Assembly: GCF_963664965.1 (NCBI RefSeq) | Contig: NZ_OY761823.1 | Coordinates: 754,001-818,000 of the forward strand | Source: an uncultured Pseudodesulfovibrio sp. | GTDB taxonomy: Bacteria; Desulfobacterota; Desulfovibrionia; Desulfovibrionales; Desulfovibrionaceae | Direction: 5' to 3' | Length of the DNA: 64,000 bases | In this document: positions 36,107 through 44,942 of the stretch, piece after piece | Position numbering within the stretch: the first letter of the stretch is position 1 | How the letters are laid out: each line of letters begins with the position of its first letter | The notes under the pieces: model-generated | Told to the model about the DNA's origin: nothing | The model's database searches: none | What the model saw: the letters and a program-made list of their open reading frames with translations, nothing else | Position numbers and translations under genes: made by a program

Positions 36107-37525
36107 CTACAGCAGCCGCTTCGCAATCTCGCGTGCGGCCTTGCGTCCTGCACCCATGGCCGAGATGACCGTGGCCGCGCCGGTGACGATGTCGCCGCCT
36201 GCAAAGACGTTCGGGATGGATGTTTCGCCGGTTTCCGGGTCTGCTTCGATGTAGCCCCACTTGTTGAGGCCGAGGTCCGGGGTGGCTTCGAGCAGGATGG
36301 GGTTGGGCCGTGTGCCCACGGCGATGATTGCCATGTCGCAGGCGACCTGTTCGGTTTCTCCTTCGATGCAGACCGGGCTGCGGCGGCCTGATTCGTCGGG
36401 ATCGCCGAGTTTCATCTTCTGCACGGTCATGGATTCGAGGCATCCCTTGTCGTCGCCGCACAGGGACATGGGACCGCACAGGCAGCGAATCTTGATGCCC
36501 TCTTCAATGGCGTGCTCGATTTCCTCGCGGCGGGCGGGCATTTCGTCTTCACTCCGGCGGTACACGATGGAGACTTCCTCGGCCCCCATACGCAGGGCGG
36601 TGCGTGCGGCGTCCATGGCCACGTTGCCCGCGCCGATCACTGCCACGCGTTTGGCGTGATAGGCCGGGGTGTCGTAATTGGGGAAGTCGTAGGCTCGGCC
36701 GAGGTTCACGCGGGTAAGATATTCGTTGGCTGAGAAGACGCCCACCAGATTCTCGCCGGGGATGTTCAGGAATCGGGGCAGACCTGCGCCCACGCCGATG
36801 AATATGGCGTTGTAGCCTTCGTCGAGAAGGTCCTGAATGGTGATGGTCTTGCCGCCGACCCAGTTGGTGTGAAAGGTGACGCCGAGTTCACGGAGTCCGG
36901 CCAACTCACGTCCTACAACGGTCTTGGGCAGACGGAATTCCGGGATGCCGTAGATGAGTACGCCGCCCGGTTCGTGCAGCGCTTCGAAGACATCCACCTT
37001 GATGCCGCGTCCGGCCAGATATCCGGCAACAGTCAGGGAAGACGGTCCGGCACCGATGCAGGCGACCTTCAGGTCCTCACGTTCCAGCGAACAGGCCGGG
37101 AGATCGGTGATGTCCTCGCAGGCGGTTTCGGCCATGTAGGTGTCGGCCACGTACCGCTCCAGCCGTCCGATGGCCACGGGTTCGTGCTTCCTGCCGAGAA
37201 TGCACTTCCCTTCGCACTGCGTTTCCTGCGGACAGACGCGACCGCACACCGCGGGCAGGGAGTTGGTCTTGCGAATGGTGTCGTATGCCCCGTGCAGGTC
37301 GTCGTCAGCCACGGCCTTGATAAAACCCTTGATGTCGATGTTGACCGGGCAGCCGTCCTGACAGAGCGGCTTTTTGCATTGCAGGCAGCGACTGGCTTCG
37401 ACCAACGCCTGTTCACGGGTGTAACCAAGGGCGACTTCGCTGAAATTCTTGCCGCGTTTTACCGGGTCCTGATGCGGCATGGGGGTGCGGGGCAGGACTT
37501 TTTTCGTCTTTTTCACATCAGCCAT
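36107..37525 (-). CDS. nfnB: NADH-dependent reduced ferredoxin:NADP oxidoreductase large subunit
   Basis: A 472-residue flavo-iron-sulfur protein of the glutamate-synthase small-subunit-like family. N-terminal cysteines (CLQCKKPLCQDGCPV, then VCGRVCPQETQCEGKC) bind iron-sulfur clusters. The FAD loop is VACIGAGPSSLTVAGYLAGR and the NADP loop VAVIGAGNVAMDAARTA; a C-terminal FAGGDIVTGAATVISAM binds flavin. It overlaps nfnA by 8 bases. Together they form the NfnAB transhydrogenase, which bifurcates electrons from NADPH to NAD and ferredoxin or runs in reverse, a key redox balance enzyme in sulfate reducers. The start MADVKK has an AGAGGTG site. Confidence 0.93.
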   Translation of the reverse strand: MADVKKTKKVLPRTPMPHQDPVKRGKNFSEVALGYTREQALVEASRCLQCKKPLCQDGCPVNIDIKGFIKAVADDDLHGAYDTIRKTNSLPAVCGRVCPQETQCEGKCILGRKHEPVAIGRLERYVADTYMAETACEDITDLPACSLEREDLKVACIGAGPSSLTVAGYLAGRGIKVDVFEALHEPGGVLIYGIPEFRLPKTVVGRELAGLRELGVTFHTNWVGGKTITIQDLLDEGYNAIFIGVGAGLPRFLNIPGENLVGVFSANEYLTRVNLGRAYDFPNYDTPAYHAKRVAVIGAGNVAMDAARTALRMGAEEVSIVYRRSEDEMPARREEIEHAIEEGIKIRCLCGPMSLCGDDKGCLESMTVQKMKLGDPDESGRRSPVCIEGETEQVACDMAIIAVGTRPNPILLEATPDLGLNKWGYIEADPETGETSIPNVFAGGDIVTGAATVISAMGAGRKAAREIAKRLL

Positions 37526-38363
37526 GACACTTGCACCTCTTTGTGAATTTTTCCATGGATTCCTGTTCCTGATCCCTGAACTGCCAGAGCCGGGATTTGA
37601 GTTCGCCGAAATCGACCTTGTGACCGTCAAATTCCGGGCCGTCCACGCAGGCGAACTTGGTCTCGCCGCCAACGGAGCAGCGGCAGGCACCGCACATACC
37701 GATACCGTCCACCATGATGGAGTTGAGCGAAACCGTGGTCTTGACGCCGTACGGCTCGGTGACCTTGGCCACGGCCTCCATCATGGGAACCGGGCCGATG
37801 GCCACGACTTCCGCGATGTCGTCCTCGTTGTCGAGGGCGTCCTTGAGGACTTCGGTGACAAATCCCTTGTGGCCTTCTGAGCCGTCGTCGGTTGCGATGC
37901 GAAGCTCGGGACAGAAGGAGGAAAGTTCGGTGCAGAACAGGAGCAGGTCCTTGCTGCGGGCACCCACGATGGCGATGACGTGGTTTCCGGCTGCCACATG
38001 CCCTTTGGCGATGTGGTGCATGGCCGCGATGCCGGTGCCACCGCCCACACAGATGACCGTGCCGGATTTCTCGATATGGGTCGGCTTGCCGAGCGGGCCG
38101 CAGACATCAAGGATTTCAGCGCCTTCAGGGATGGTGTTCAACTCTGCCGTGGTTTTTCCCACAACGAGATAGACGATGGTGATGGTGCCGTTTTCCTTGT
38201 CGCAGTCCGCGATGGTCAGGGGAACGCGCTCGCCGTGCTCGGCAATGCGGAGAATGACGAAGTTTCCGGGTTCGGCCTTTTTCGCGACCTGTGGAGCGTC
38301 AATGACCATCATGGTGGTCTGACCCGGAATCAGTTCTTTTTTCTGCAAAATCTTATAGCCCAT
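37518..38363 (-). CDS. nfnA: NADH-dependent reduced ferredoxin:NADP oxidoreductase small subunit
   Basis: A 281-residue subunit of the dihydroorotate-dehydrogenase electron-transfer family. The FAD-binding segment is ERVPLTIADCDKENGTITI, the NAD loop CVGGGTGIAAMHHIAKG, and a cysteine cluster for one [2Fe-2S] centre is VDGIGMCGACRCSVGGETKFACVD-type (residues about 220-242). The ATG has a GGAAGG site. It is the first gene of the nfnAB pair, with a candidate sigma-70 promoter about 80 bases upstream. A Rex site was looked for in the leader and not found. Confidence 0.93.
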   Translation of the reverse strand: MGYKILQKKELIPGQTTMMVIDAPQVAKKAEPGNFVILRIAEHGERVPLTIADCDKENGTITIVYLVVGKTTAELNTIPEGAEILDVCGPLGKPTHIEKSGTVICVGGGTGIAAMHHIAKGHVAAGNHVIAIVGARSKDLLLFCTELSSFCPELRIATDDGSEGHKGFVTEVLKDALDNEDDIAEVVAIGPVPMMEAVAKVTEPYGVKTTVSLNSIMVDGIGMCGACRCSVGGETKFACVDGPEFDGHKVDFGELKSRLWQFRDQEQESMEKFTKRCKCHG

Positions 38364-38703
38364 TGAAAACCTTCCAAGCGTATGAAGTGAAGTGCGTACC
38401 GCCCCGCGAGCTGGAGAAAAAGAGTACGGAACGAGGCCTTTGGTAGTAGCCTGTCGTAGCGGGGGTTGTCAAAAATCTTCGAACTGTTTATCATATGATT
38501 TCGATTGACCGAAGTTGATCTGCCAATTCCCACGGACGGGAAGCGGAAAACCACGGGTCCCTCTGGATGGAGCGCAACGAACGTTGCAGGGATGGCCGGG
38601 CTGCGATGTAACGCGCCTTGGCCCTTTTTTTATGGGGAAAAAAGGGTAGGGCGGGAAGTCGTAGGCATGTCGATATCCGTCGGCATGCACAAGGGAGGGA
38701 GTC
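38364..38703. other. Intergenic region between nfnA and a small hypothetical gene
   Basis: No gene is supported in these 340 bases between divergent genes. The minus-strand side carries the candidate nfn promoter at 38444-38472. Nothing else was recognised. Confidence 0.5.
38444..38472 (-). promoter_or_regulatory. Candidate sigma-70 promoter for nfnAB
   Basis: On the minus strand a perfect TTGACA -35 box is followed after 17 bases by CTACTA, a weak -10. It points to nfnA and leaves a leader of about 75 bases. Confidence 0.45.
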
Positions 38704-39129
38704 GTGCGGATACAGTCCCACGCCTCACAGGAATACCGCCGCCAATCCACGCTGGCTGAAAAGCCGCGTGAGAAAAAGTCCACGCAGGCGCAGGCCCGGA
38801 TGACCACCACGTCGTTCGGCTTCCGGCTGGGCAAGTTCGGTGTGGATTTCCAGTCCCGCAAGACGGTGATCGACCCGTCCCTCTCCCGTGACGTCCGCGA
38901 AAGGAACCGTCAGGCCGACGCGTTCAAGACTGAATCCGAAGTGGAATCCCTGCGCGCCAAGATCGGTCGTGAAGGCGCTGATTTCCGCAGCCGACAAGTG
39001 GGCGCATCGTCTGCCGAATCCGAAAGAAAACCATCCTTCCAGCGGGTCAGAACCGCCATGGCCGCCTACGCCAGAAGCACCGAAGAAATACTCCCGCCAC
39101 CGGGCAATATGCTCGCGTCTGTGGTGTAG
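38704..39129 (+). CDS. Small basic hypothetical protein
   Basis: A 141-residue protein that starts with GTG, with a GGGAGGGA site 3-10 bases upstream. It is rich in arginine, serine and glutamine (SQEYRRQSTLAEKPREKKST). Two similar segments, FRLGKFGVDFQSRK and EGADFRSRQVG, hint at an internal repeat. No membrane helix, signal peptide or known motif is present. It lies convergent to the phosphoesterase gene with 15 bases between stops. It is probably real because of its ribosome site and good codon use, but the function is unknown. Confidence 0.6.
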   Translation: MRIQSHASQEYRRQSTLAEKPREKKSTQAQARMTTTSFGFRLGKFGVDFQSRKTVIDPSLSRDVRERNRQADAFKTESEVESLRAKIGREGADFRSRQVGASSAESERKPSFQRVRTAMAAYARSTEEILPPPGNMLASVV

Positions 39130-39144
39130 GCGTTCGCCGCACTG

Positions 39145-39870
39145 TTATCTCAATCGATCCGCAAAGCCGCGATGAAAACCGTGAGCCGTAATGAGTCTGG
39201 CGGTTTTTTCCACATCATAGGGAATATATCTGACGGTCAGGACGTGTGATTCGGTGTCATAGACGGCGTATTTGGCGCGGTTGTCGCCATCGCGCGGCTG
39301 ACCCACGGCTCCGATGTTGACCAGATGGCGCTGGGCCGGGTCGAGTGTGGTGTCGCCTTGGGGCAGCGGCAGTTTCTTAGCGGCGTTGTTTTCAAAGGTG
39401 AAGCGCACGAGGTCGTGGGTGTGCCCCACGAAGCAGACCGGCTCGCTGAACAGGGCAAAGACCGCGTCCATGTGTTTTTCGTGCTTCCAGATGTAGTCGC
39501 TTGCGCTGTCCGGCGGCGTGCCGTGAACGAACCGGCAGTCGTGCAGCACGAGCGACTTGGAGTGCGAGACGAGCCATTGGTAGGTGTCTTCGGTGATCAT
39601 CTCGCGGGTCTTCCGCAGGGCGTCGCGTGCGGGCTGGTTGAAAGCCGTGAGGTAGTGGATGTTGATGAGTCCCTGTTCATGGTTGCCCATGACAACATGC
39701 ATGTCCCGCTCGCGCAGCAGGTCGCAGCACTCCTGCGGCTGCGGACCGTAGCCCACGATGTCGCCGAGGCAGACGGCGGTGTCATGACCAAGCGTGTCGA
39801 GATCCCTGAGGACCTGCGTCAGTGCTTCAAGGTTGCCGTGGACGTCGGAAAGAATGGCTATGCGGGACAT
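39145..39870 (-). CDS. Calcineurin-like metallophosphoesterase (YfcE/ApaH type)
   Basis: A 241-residue phosphoesterase with the full two-metal motif set: ILSDVHGNLEAL (D and H), CLGDIVGYGPQP (D), VVMGNHEQGL (N and H), VHGTPP and FVGHTHDLVRF (H-x-H). Such enzymes cleave phosphodiesters or dinucleoside polyphosphates; the substrate cannot be told. Length is normal for the small single-domain group. It lies 26 bases downstream of metF on the same strand and may be co-transcribed with it. Confidence 0.92.
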   Translation of the reverse strand: MSRIAILSDVHGNLEALTQVLRDLDTLGHDTAVCLGDIVGYGPQPQECCDLLRERDMHVVMGNHEQGLINIHYLTAFNQPARDALRKTREMITEDTYQWLVSHSKSLVLHDCRFVHGTPPDSASDYIWKHEKHMDAVFALFSEPVCFVGHTHDLVRFTFENNAAKKLPLPQGDTTLDPAQRHLVNIGAVGQPRDGDNRAKYAVYDTESHVLTVRYIPYDVEKTARLITAHGFHRGFADRLR

Positions 39871-39896
39871 GGGCGAATCCTATACGCATCCACGGT

Positions 39897-40769
39897 TCAG
39901 GGCAACAGTCCGGCGCGTTGCACGACTTTCAGGCAGAGTTCGGCCTGATTGAACGGATAGAGGTGCACGCCGGGTGCGCCGCCTGCGAGCAGATCGGAAA
40001 GCTGGGTTGCGGCAAGGCGTGTGCCGTATTCACCAACAGCCTCGTCACCGCCCTTTTCATGCGCCTTTTCAATTTCACTGAGGATGGTCCCGGGAATCGG
40101 GGCGTCGCACAGTTCCATGACCCGTTTTATCTGGCCGAGCGTGCGGATGGGCAGCACGCTCGGGATGATCGGCTTGTCACACCCCATGGCCGCGAGCCGG
40201 TCCACCATGTCGAAATAGCGGCGGTTGTCGAAAAACAGCTGGGTCACGCCAAAGGCCGCGCCTGCGTCGAGCTTGTGCTTGAGAAAGCCGATGTCTTCGA
40301 GGATGGAACGGGACTCGGGATGCCCGTCCGGGTAGGCGGCCACACCCACAGCCATTGTCGGTGCGAGTTCGTTGATGCGTTTCACCAGATCGGATGCGTA
40401 CCGCAATCCCTTGGGTGCGGACTCCATGCCTGCCGGAAAGTCGCCGCGCACGGCAAGCACATTGCGGATGCCGCAGGACTGGATTGCATCGAGCTGGGAT
40501 TTCAGGTCGGATTCCTTCGTGTGCACGCACGTTACGTGCGGCATGACCGTGAACCCGTGCTTTTCTGCGAGATTTCGAGAAGTGGCAAGGGTCCCGACCG
40601 ATCCTTTGCCGCCCGCTCCGCAAGTGACTGCGGTGAACAGCGGCTTCATGGTTTGCAGCCGCTCCACGGTCTGCCAGAAGCCGGATTGTTCGGCATCGCG
40701 CCGGGGGGGCAGCAGTTCGATGGAAACAAATGGCCTGTCCAGGGAATCAATCAAATCGGGAATACGCAT
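39897..40769 (-). CDS. metF: Methylenetetrahydrofolate reductase
   Basis: A 290-residue TIM-barrel flavoenzyme of the one-carbon pathway, interconverting 5,10-methylene- and 5-methyl-tetrahydrofolate. It opens with FVSIELLPPRRDAEQSGFW, which carries the catalytic glutamate, and has HVTCVHTKESDL, VLAVRGDFPAG, AFGVTQLFFDNRRYFDMVD and GVHLYPFN, all typical of MetF. The start MRIPDLI is chosen for its GAGG site 8 bases upstream; a TTG codon 33 bases earlier has none. In sulfate reducers it can serve methionine synthesis or acetyl-CoA pathway steps. A terminator at 40903-40932 separates it from the RHS gene. Confidence 0.94.
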   Translation of the reverse strand: MRIPDLIDSLDRPFVSIELLPPRRDAEQSGFWQTVERLQTMKPLFTAVTCGAGGKGSVGTLATSRNLAEKHGFTVMPHVTCVHTKESDLKSQLDAIQSCGIRNVLAVRGDFPAGMESAPKGLRYASDLVKRINELAPTMAVGVAAYPDGHPESRSILEDIGFLKHKLDAGAAFGVTQLFFDNRRYFDMVDRLAAMGCDKPIIPSVLPIRTLGQIKRVMELCDAPIPGTILSEIEKAHEKGGDEAVGEYGTRLAATQLSDLLAGGAPGVHLYPFNQAELCLKVVQRAGLLP

Positions 40770-40902
40770 CGTCACAACCTCGTGCTTTGTTTGCTGTATC
40801 AATGAATCTGCATATAAAGATATATTGATATATGGCTACAGAAAACAAGCGGTCCGTGTCAAGCGGAATTTATGAAGCAGTGCGAGCCGTGAAGAAAGAA
40901 AG

Positions 40903-40932
40903 GGCCGGCCCGCGTGGTTTTGCAGGCCGGCC
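40903..40932 (-). terminator. Terminator downstream of the RHS gene
   Basis: GGCCGGCC is repeated as a perfect palindromic stem around a 14-base loop, followed on the minus strand by CTTTCTTTCTT. It sits between the RHS stop codon and metF. Confidence 0.78.
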
Positions 40933-40986
40933 GTGCCGGGTAATGCGAGGAGAGAATCCGCATTATTGTAATTGGTTACCTTGATT

Positions 40987-42141
40987 TCATGAATTTATCG
41001 GGTCGACAAGGCAGAGCTTTCTGGCCTGCCCGTCTGCGCCGGGTGATGTCCAGCGGCCCGTTTCTGGGTCGTAATCGCGGTTGCCGAAGCGCACCAGCCC
41101 TGTGTCGCGGTCCGCAAGCCCGCCTGCAAATCCGATGGGGAGTTGCAAGTCCGGATTGGAGTCCCACATGACCGTCCCGAAGGGATCGTACTGAATGGCC
41201 TTCACGGTGTCCCCTGCTTTTGTGCTAATGACCTTGAGCGATCCGGCCTGATCGTATTGCAGGCCATAGGCCGTGGTGCCCGTGTGCATGGCATGGGGCA
41301 GGTGCGCCCCCTGTGCGTATTCAAAGGTGAATTCCTTTTTCCCGTCAAAGAATCCGGACAGTCTGGTCATGTCGAGCCAGTCATACGCCGTGACCGGATC
41401 GCCGTTGACCTTTTTCAGGGAACGCAGGCCGTCCTCGTCATATTCATATGAGATTTCGACACCATCCGGCAGGTGGACGCCGAGCAGGCGCCCGTCCCGC
41501 GCATAGTGGTAGCGGGTGGTCATTCCGTCTTCGGTCCGGGCCGAGCGGAAACCGTTGTCGTCGTGTTCGTATGTGACATCGCCGGTTGCAAGCAGCCGAC
41601 CTCCGTCATCGTACGTGAGCACGCGCAGGAACGGGGTGCGTCCGATGGCGTAATCCGCATTGCGGCACCCCGTGTTGTCGTATTCGAAATTCTGTGACCA
41701 GCCGTTTGCCCCGATACAGGCAATCAGGCGTCCGTTCCCGTCATATTTGAAGGTCCATGTTTCGCGGCGACCGTCGATGCGCTCGGTGCGGGACTGGATG
41801 CGTCCGTGATCGTCGGTTGTCAGTTCCATGAAATACGGCACGTTTCCGGCGTCCCGTTCGGCTGCCGATTTATGGCCCCAGTCCGCGGGTTTGCCTTCTT
41901 CTCCCTGCGTGTGGTTCCATGCAAAGCCGAACCCGTGGTCCCACGGCATCCAGTCGGCCGACTTGCGTTCGTGCCACCAGTGCGCTTCGTCCCCGCGCCA
42001 TTTGGCATCAAGATTCTGGCCGTTGCGTTCCGGCTCGTAGGTGCCGTCCGCGTAACGGACCCACCCCCGTTCAAAGCTGTCGGTTTCGGGATTGTAAGAA
42101 AATTGGCAGTAGCGGTCTTTGTGATGATCGGAAAAAAGCAT
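40987..42141 (-). CDS. Short orphan RHS/YD-repeat protein
   Basis: A 384-residue protein with YD repeats (TWTFKYDGNGRLI, VTYEHDDNGFRSAR, TRYHYARDGRLLGV, ISYEYDEDGLRSLKKV) and the RHS core ending: IQYDPFGTVMWDSN then FAGGLADRDTGLVRFGNRDYD, with PETGRW directly after. Full RHS toxins are 1,000-1,600 residues, with a secretion N-terminus and a variable toxin C-terminus. Here both are missing, and only about 17 residues follow the core. No signal peptide is seen and no immunity gene is next door. It may be a remnant, a cargo-less shell, or a distinct small RHS class with its own promoter and terminator. Confidence 0.85.
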   Translation of the reverse strand: MLFSDHHKDRYCQFSYNPETDSFERGWVRYADGTYEPERNGQNLDAKWRGDEAHWWHERKSADWMPWDHGFGFAWNHTQGEEGKPADWGHKSAAERDAGNVPYFMELTTDDHGRIQSRTERIDGRRETWTFKYDGNGRLIACIGANGWSQNFEYDNTGCRNADYAIGRTPFLRVLTYDDGGRLLATGDVTYEHDDNGFRSARTEDGMTTRYHYARDGRLLGVHLPDGVEISYEYDEDGLRSLKKVNGDPVTAYDWLDMTRLSGFFDGKKEFTFEYAQGAHLPHAMHTGTTAYGLQYDQAGSLKVISTKAGDTVKAIQYDPFGTVMWDSNPDLQLPIGFAGGLADRDTGLVRFGNRDYDPETGRWTSPGADGQARKLCLVDPINS

Positions 42142-42170
42142 GGTATCTTCTCACTGTTTCGGAAAGGAGT

Positions 42171-42190
42171 GGGCGGACCGGAGTCCGCCC
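42171..42190 (-). other. Leader hairpin upstream of the RHS gene
   Basis: GGGCGGAC-CGGA-GTCCGCCC is a perfect 8-base stem with a 4-base loop, about 30 bases upstream of the RHS ATG. It could stabilise the mRNA or hinder ribosome entry. Confidence 0.4.
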
Positions 42191-42427
42191 GTAATGGAGA
42201 GCACTCGTATCCCTTAGGAGCACGAATCCGGGACCGCCCCGGACACGAGAAGAGGCTAACCCCGGTTTTCAGGGCAGGATGAAAACGGGCGAAAAAGCCC
42301 CCAAAACAGGCGATAAAAGCATAACTTGGACGCTTGACAGGGTTTCTTTCAGAAAGAGGAGAAGTTGTGTTTTGTTCGTAAAATCAATGAGTAATAAAAT
42401 GGTGATGTGTTCGTGGGTATAAAAAAA

Positions 42428-42454
42428 CGGGCGACTTGATTGCCAAGTCGCCCG
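42428..42454 (-). terminator. Terminator downstream of the FmdE-ABC operon
   Basis: An 11-base perfect stem (CGGGCGACTTG / CAAGTCGCCCG, loop ATTGC) is followed on the minus strand by seven T residues. It lies 40 bases after the FmdE-like stop. Confidence 0.88.
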
Positions 42455-42493
42455 ATATGGGGTCTTTTTCGCCCGTTTTGGGGGCCATCTTGC

Positions 42494-43105
42494 CTAGATT
42501 TTCTGTTCCATGGCTTCAAAACACTGGGAGCACAGGGTCTTGCCTGCGAACCGACGGGTGCGGGATTCCATGGTCGGTTCGCCGCATTTTTCGCAGGTCA
42601 GGCTTGCCAGAACGCGTGCCGGACGCGGCGGTCCGCTCTGTGTCCATGTGACGTTGAACATGTCGTCGAGGTCCATTGCCATGAGCCGTTCCCTGAGGAT
42701 CTCCTTGACCTCCGGGATGCGCTTGAGCTCGGCTTCCGTGGCAGTTCCCTCGCTTTCCCTGCCCATGAGCACGCCAAGTTCCGCGTCAAGGTCAGTGCGG
42801 TTTTCGGGGTTGAGCAGGGCGCGGAACCCCTTGCCTGTTTTCCGGTCGAAAAACGAGAAGGCCATCTTGCCGAAATCCCGATGCATGAAATTGCCTTTGC
42901 CCAGCGTGCAGTCCGTGAGGAACTGAATGGCGTCCACGCCGCACATGTCGGTTTCGGCTATGGCGACCATGTTGGTCTCTTCAGGCGTGCCGAGTTCCCG
43001 GAAAGCAAGCTCGGATGCGCGGATGCCGATGGCGAGTCCGGGACAGCTGTGGCCGTGGAAAGCGATGGTCTGTTTAATGAGATCGGTGGGAAAAGTGCAG
43101 GACAT
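42494..43105 (-). CDS. FmdE-family protein with C-terminal zinc ribbon
   Basis: A 203-residue protein. The FmdE domain shows TIAFHGHSCPGLAIGIRASE near the N-terminus, with its conserved His and Cys residues, then AETDMCGVDAIQFLTDCTLGKGN and FGKMAFSFFDRKTGKGF. The C-terminus has a zinc-ribbon pair (LTCEKCGEPTMESR, LCSQCFEAM). FmdE was named for its place beside molybdenum formylmethanofuran dehydrogenase genes, but bacterial copies have no settled role and are often next to metal-uptake genes. Here it follows an ABC importer 13 bases downstream, so handling the imported metal or chelate is a reasonable inference. Confidence 0.92.
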   Translation of the reverse strand: MSCTFPTDLIKQTIAFHGHSCPGLAIGIRASELAFRELGTPEETNMVAIAETDMCGVDAIQFLTDCTLGKGNFMHRDFGKMAFSFFDRKTGKGFRALLNPENRTDLDAELGVLMGRESEGTATEAELKRIPEVKEILRERLMAMDLDDMFNVTWTQSGPPRPARVLASLTCEKCGEPTMESRTRRFAGKTLCSQCFEAMEQKI

Positions 43106-43118
43106 GATGTTTTCCTTT

Positions 43119-43874
43119 CTAGATTGCCGGGACGATCAGGGGATGTCCCTGTACGGTGTGGATGTGGACGGGCAGGCCATAGACTTCCTCGACCACTTCG
43201 GACGTGACGTCGCAGGTCGGGCCGGTGGAATGGATGCGCCCGTCCTTGAGAAACAGGACTTTGTCGGCAAAGCGCAGGGCGGTGTTGAGATCGTGCATGG
43301 TCATGACCGCGCCGATACCGTGTTCGCTCACCACGTGACGGAGCATGGACAGGATGTCGACCTGACTCTTGAGGTCAAGGGAGCTGGTGGGTTCGTCGAG
43401 CAGCAGGAGTTTCGGTTCCTGCACCATGGCCCGGGCAATGGCGACTTTCTGGAGTTCGCCGCCGCTGAGCTGGTCGATGTAGCGCAGTGACATTTTTCCC
43501 ATGCCGAGATGATGGATGGCTGAATCCACGATCCTGAGGTCATTTTCGCTTACGCGCCAGACAATGTGCGGCTTGCGTCCCATGAGCACGGCGTCGAACA
43601 CGGTGAGTCGGGCCGCTTCGCTTTTCTGGGCCACATATCCGATGTCTGTGGCGATCTCATGGGGGCGCATGGTGAGCACGTCCCGCCCTTCGACCATGAC
43701 CGTCCCGGAAGAGGGGCGGTGGATGGCGTTGATGCATTTGAGCAGGGTCGTCTTGCCCACCCCGTTCGGGCCGAGGATGGCAAGCAGTTCGCCCGGGGCG
43801 AGATCGAAGTTCACGTTCGAGAGGACGTCGTGTTCGCCGTAGGTGAAATCGACGTCGGAAACGGTCAGTCTCAT
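43119..43874 (-). CDS. ABC importer ATP-binding protein (FepC/BtuD type)
   Basis: A 251-residue ATPase. Walker A is GPNGVGKTT, the signature LSGGELQKVAIARAMV, Walker B LLLLDEPTSSLDL, and the switch histidine MTMHDLNTAL. These match type II importers of siderophores, cobalamin, heme or molybdate. The start overlaps the permease stop as ATGA. It is the third gene of the order binding protein - permease - ATPase - FmdE. Confidence 0.94.
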   Translation of the reverse strand: MRLTVSDVDFTYGEHDVLSNVNFDLAPGELLAILGPNGVGKTTLLKCINAIHRPSSGTVMVEGRDVLTMRPHEIATDIGYVAQKSEAARLTVFDAVLMGRKPHIVWRVSENDLRIVDSAIHHLGMGKMSLRYIDQLSGGELQKVAIARAMVQEPKLLLLDEPTSSLDLKSQVDILSMLRHVVSEHGIGAVMTMHDLNTALRFADKVLFLKDGRIHSTGPTCDVTSEVVEEVYGLPVHIHTVQGHPLIVPAI

Positions 43875-44941
43875 CGTCTTTGCCCCCTGATGATAAGGTA
43901 GATAAATACCGGTGCCCCCATGAAGGCCGTCAGGACCGAGACCGGCAGGATGTGCGGGGCAAGGACCAGTCGGGCCGCCGTGTCCGAGACAAGCAGCAGC
44001 AAACCGCCCATGATGATGGATGCGGGCAGCAGGAACCGGTGGTCCGAACCGATGATCCGGCGCGCCATGTGCGGCACCACCAGTCCGACAAAACCGATGA
44101 TGCCGAGAAAGGCGATGATCACGGCTGTGAGCATGGACGCGAGGAGCATGCCGATCATGCGGACCCTCTCCACGCGCACGCCCAGCCCCTTGGCGGTTTC
44201 GTCTCCGGCGTCAATGGCGTTGTAGTTCCAGCCGTTTGCCAGGAAGTAGATGGAAGTCAGGACGGTGACGACCGATATGACGCCCAGCTCGGACCAAGAG
44301 GCGCGGGCCGTGTCCCCGAATGTCCAGAAGACCATTGCCGCGAGCTGCACGTCGTCGGCAAAGAACTGGAGGAACATGGTCCCGGCGGTAAAGAGCGCGC
44401 CAAGCGCCACGCCTGTCAGCACCATGATTTCCGGTGTGGCACCGCGCAGCCGGGAGACCCCGACGATCACCCCGGCAGCCGTGAGGCTGAAGAAGAAGGC
44501 GATGCCCGTGGTCATGTACGGATTGGTGATGGTAATGGCATCTGCATTGGCCGAGGTCATGAATCCGCCGTCCAGCACCATGACGGAAAACGCCGCGCCA
44601 AAGGCCGCAGCATGGGATATGCCCAGCGTGAACGGTGACCCGAGCGGGTTTCGCAGGATGGACTGCATGGCGGTTCCGGCCACTGCCAGTCCGGCTCCGG
44701 CCACGATGGCGGCCAGTGCCTGCGGCAGCCGGATATTCCAGACGATCATGTCGAACCGTATGGAGACATCTCCTCCTGTCAGGCTTCGGGCCACATCCTT
44801 CAGGGGAATATGGGCCGCGCCAAGAGAGATGGCCACGATCAGCGCCGCTATGAGCAATCCTGCGGAAACCATGACGAGCATCAGTTTCCATCCGATGTAG
44901 CGCCGGTATTCGGCGGGTACCTGTCCGTCAGCGAAATGCAC
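43871..44941 (-). CDS. ABC importer permease (FecCD/BtuC type)
   Basis: A 356-residue permease with about ten hydrophobic helices. It carries FecCD hallmarks: IRLPQALAAIVAGAGLAVAG, QSILRNPLGSPFTLGIS and the coupling segment FVGLVVPHMARRIIGSDHR. It starts with GTG one base after the binding-protein stop, so translation is probably coupled. Together with the neighbours it forms a type II importer. Substrate choice cannot be read from the permease. Confidence 0.94.
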   Translation of the reverse strand: MHFADGQVPAEYRRYIGWKLMLVMVSAGLLIAALIVAISLGAAHIPLKDVARSLTGGDVSIRFDMIVWNIRLPQALAAIVAGAGLAVAGTAMQSILRNPLGSPFTLGISHAAAFGAAFSVMVLDGGFMTSANADAITITNPYMTTGIAFFFSLTAAGVIVGVSRLRGATPEIMVLTGVALGALFTAGTMFLQFFADDVQLAAMVFWTFGDTARASWSELGVISVVTVLTSIYFLANGWNYNAIDAGDETAKGLGVRVERVRMIGMLLASMLTAVIIAFLGIIGFVGLVVPHMARRIIGSDHRFLLPASIIMGGLLLLVSDTAARLVLAPHILPVSVLTAFMGAPVFIYLIIRGQRR

Positions 44942-44942
44942 G

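Larger units (their letters stand above)
42142..42493. other. Intergenic region between fmdE-like and RHS genes
   Basis: No gene is supported in these 352 bases. It contains the RHS leader hairpin at 42171-42190, an inverted pair at 42282-42296 and 42465-42479, and the terminator at 42428-42454. Confidence 0.6.
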
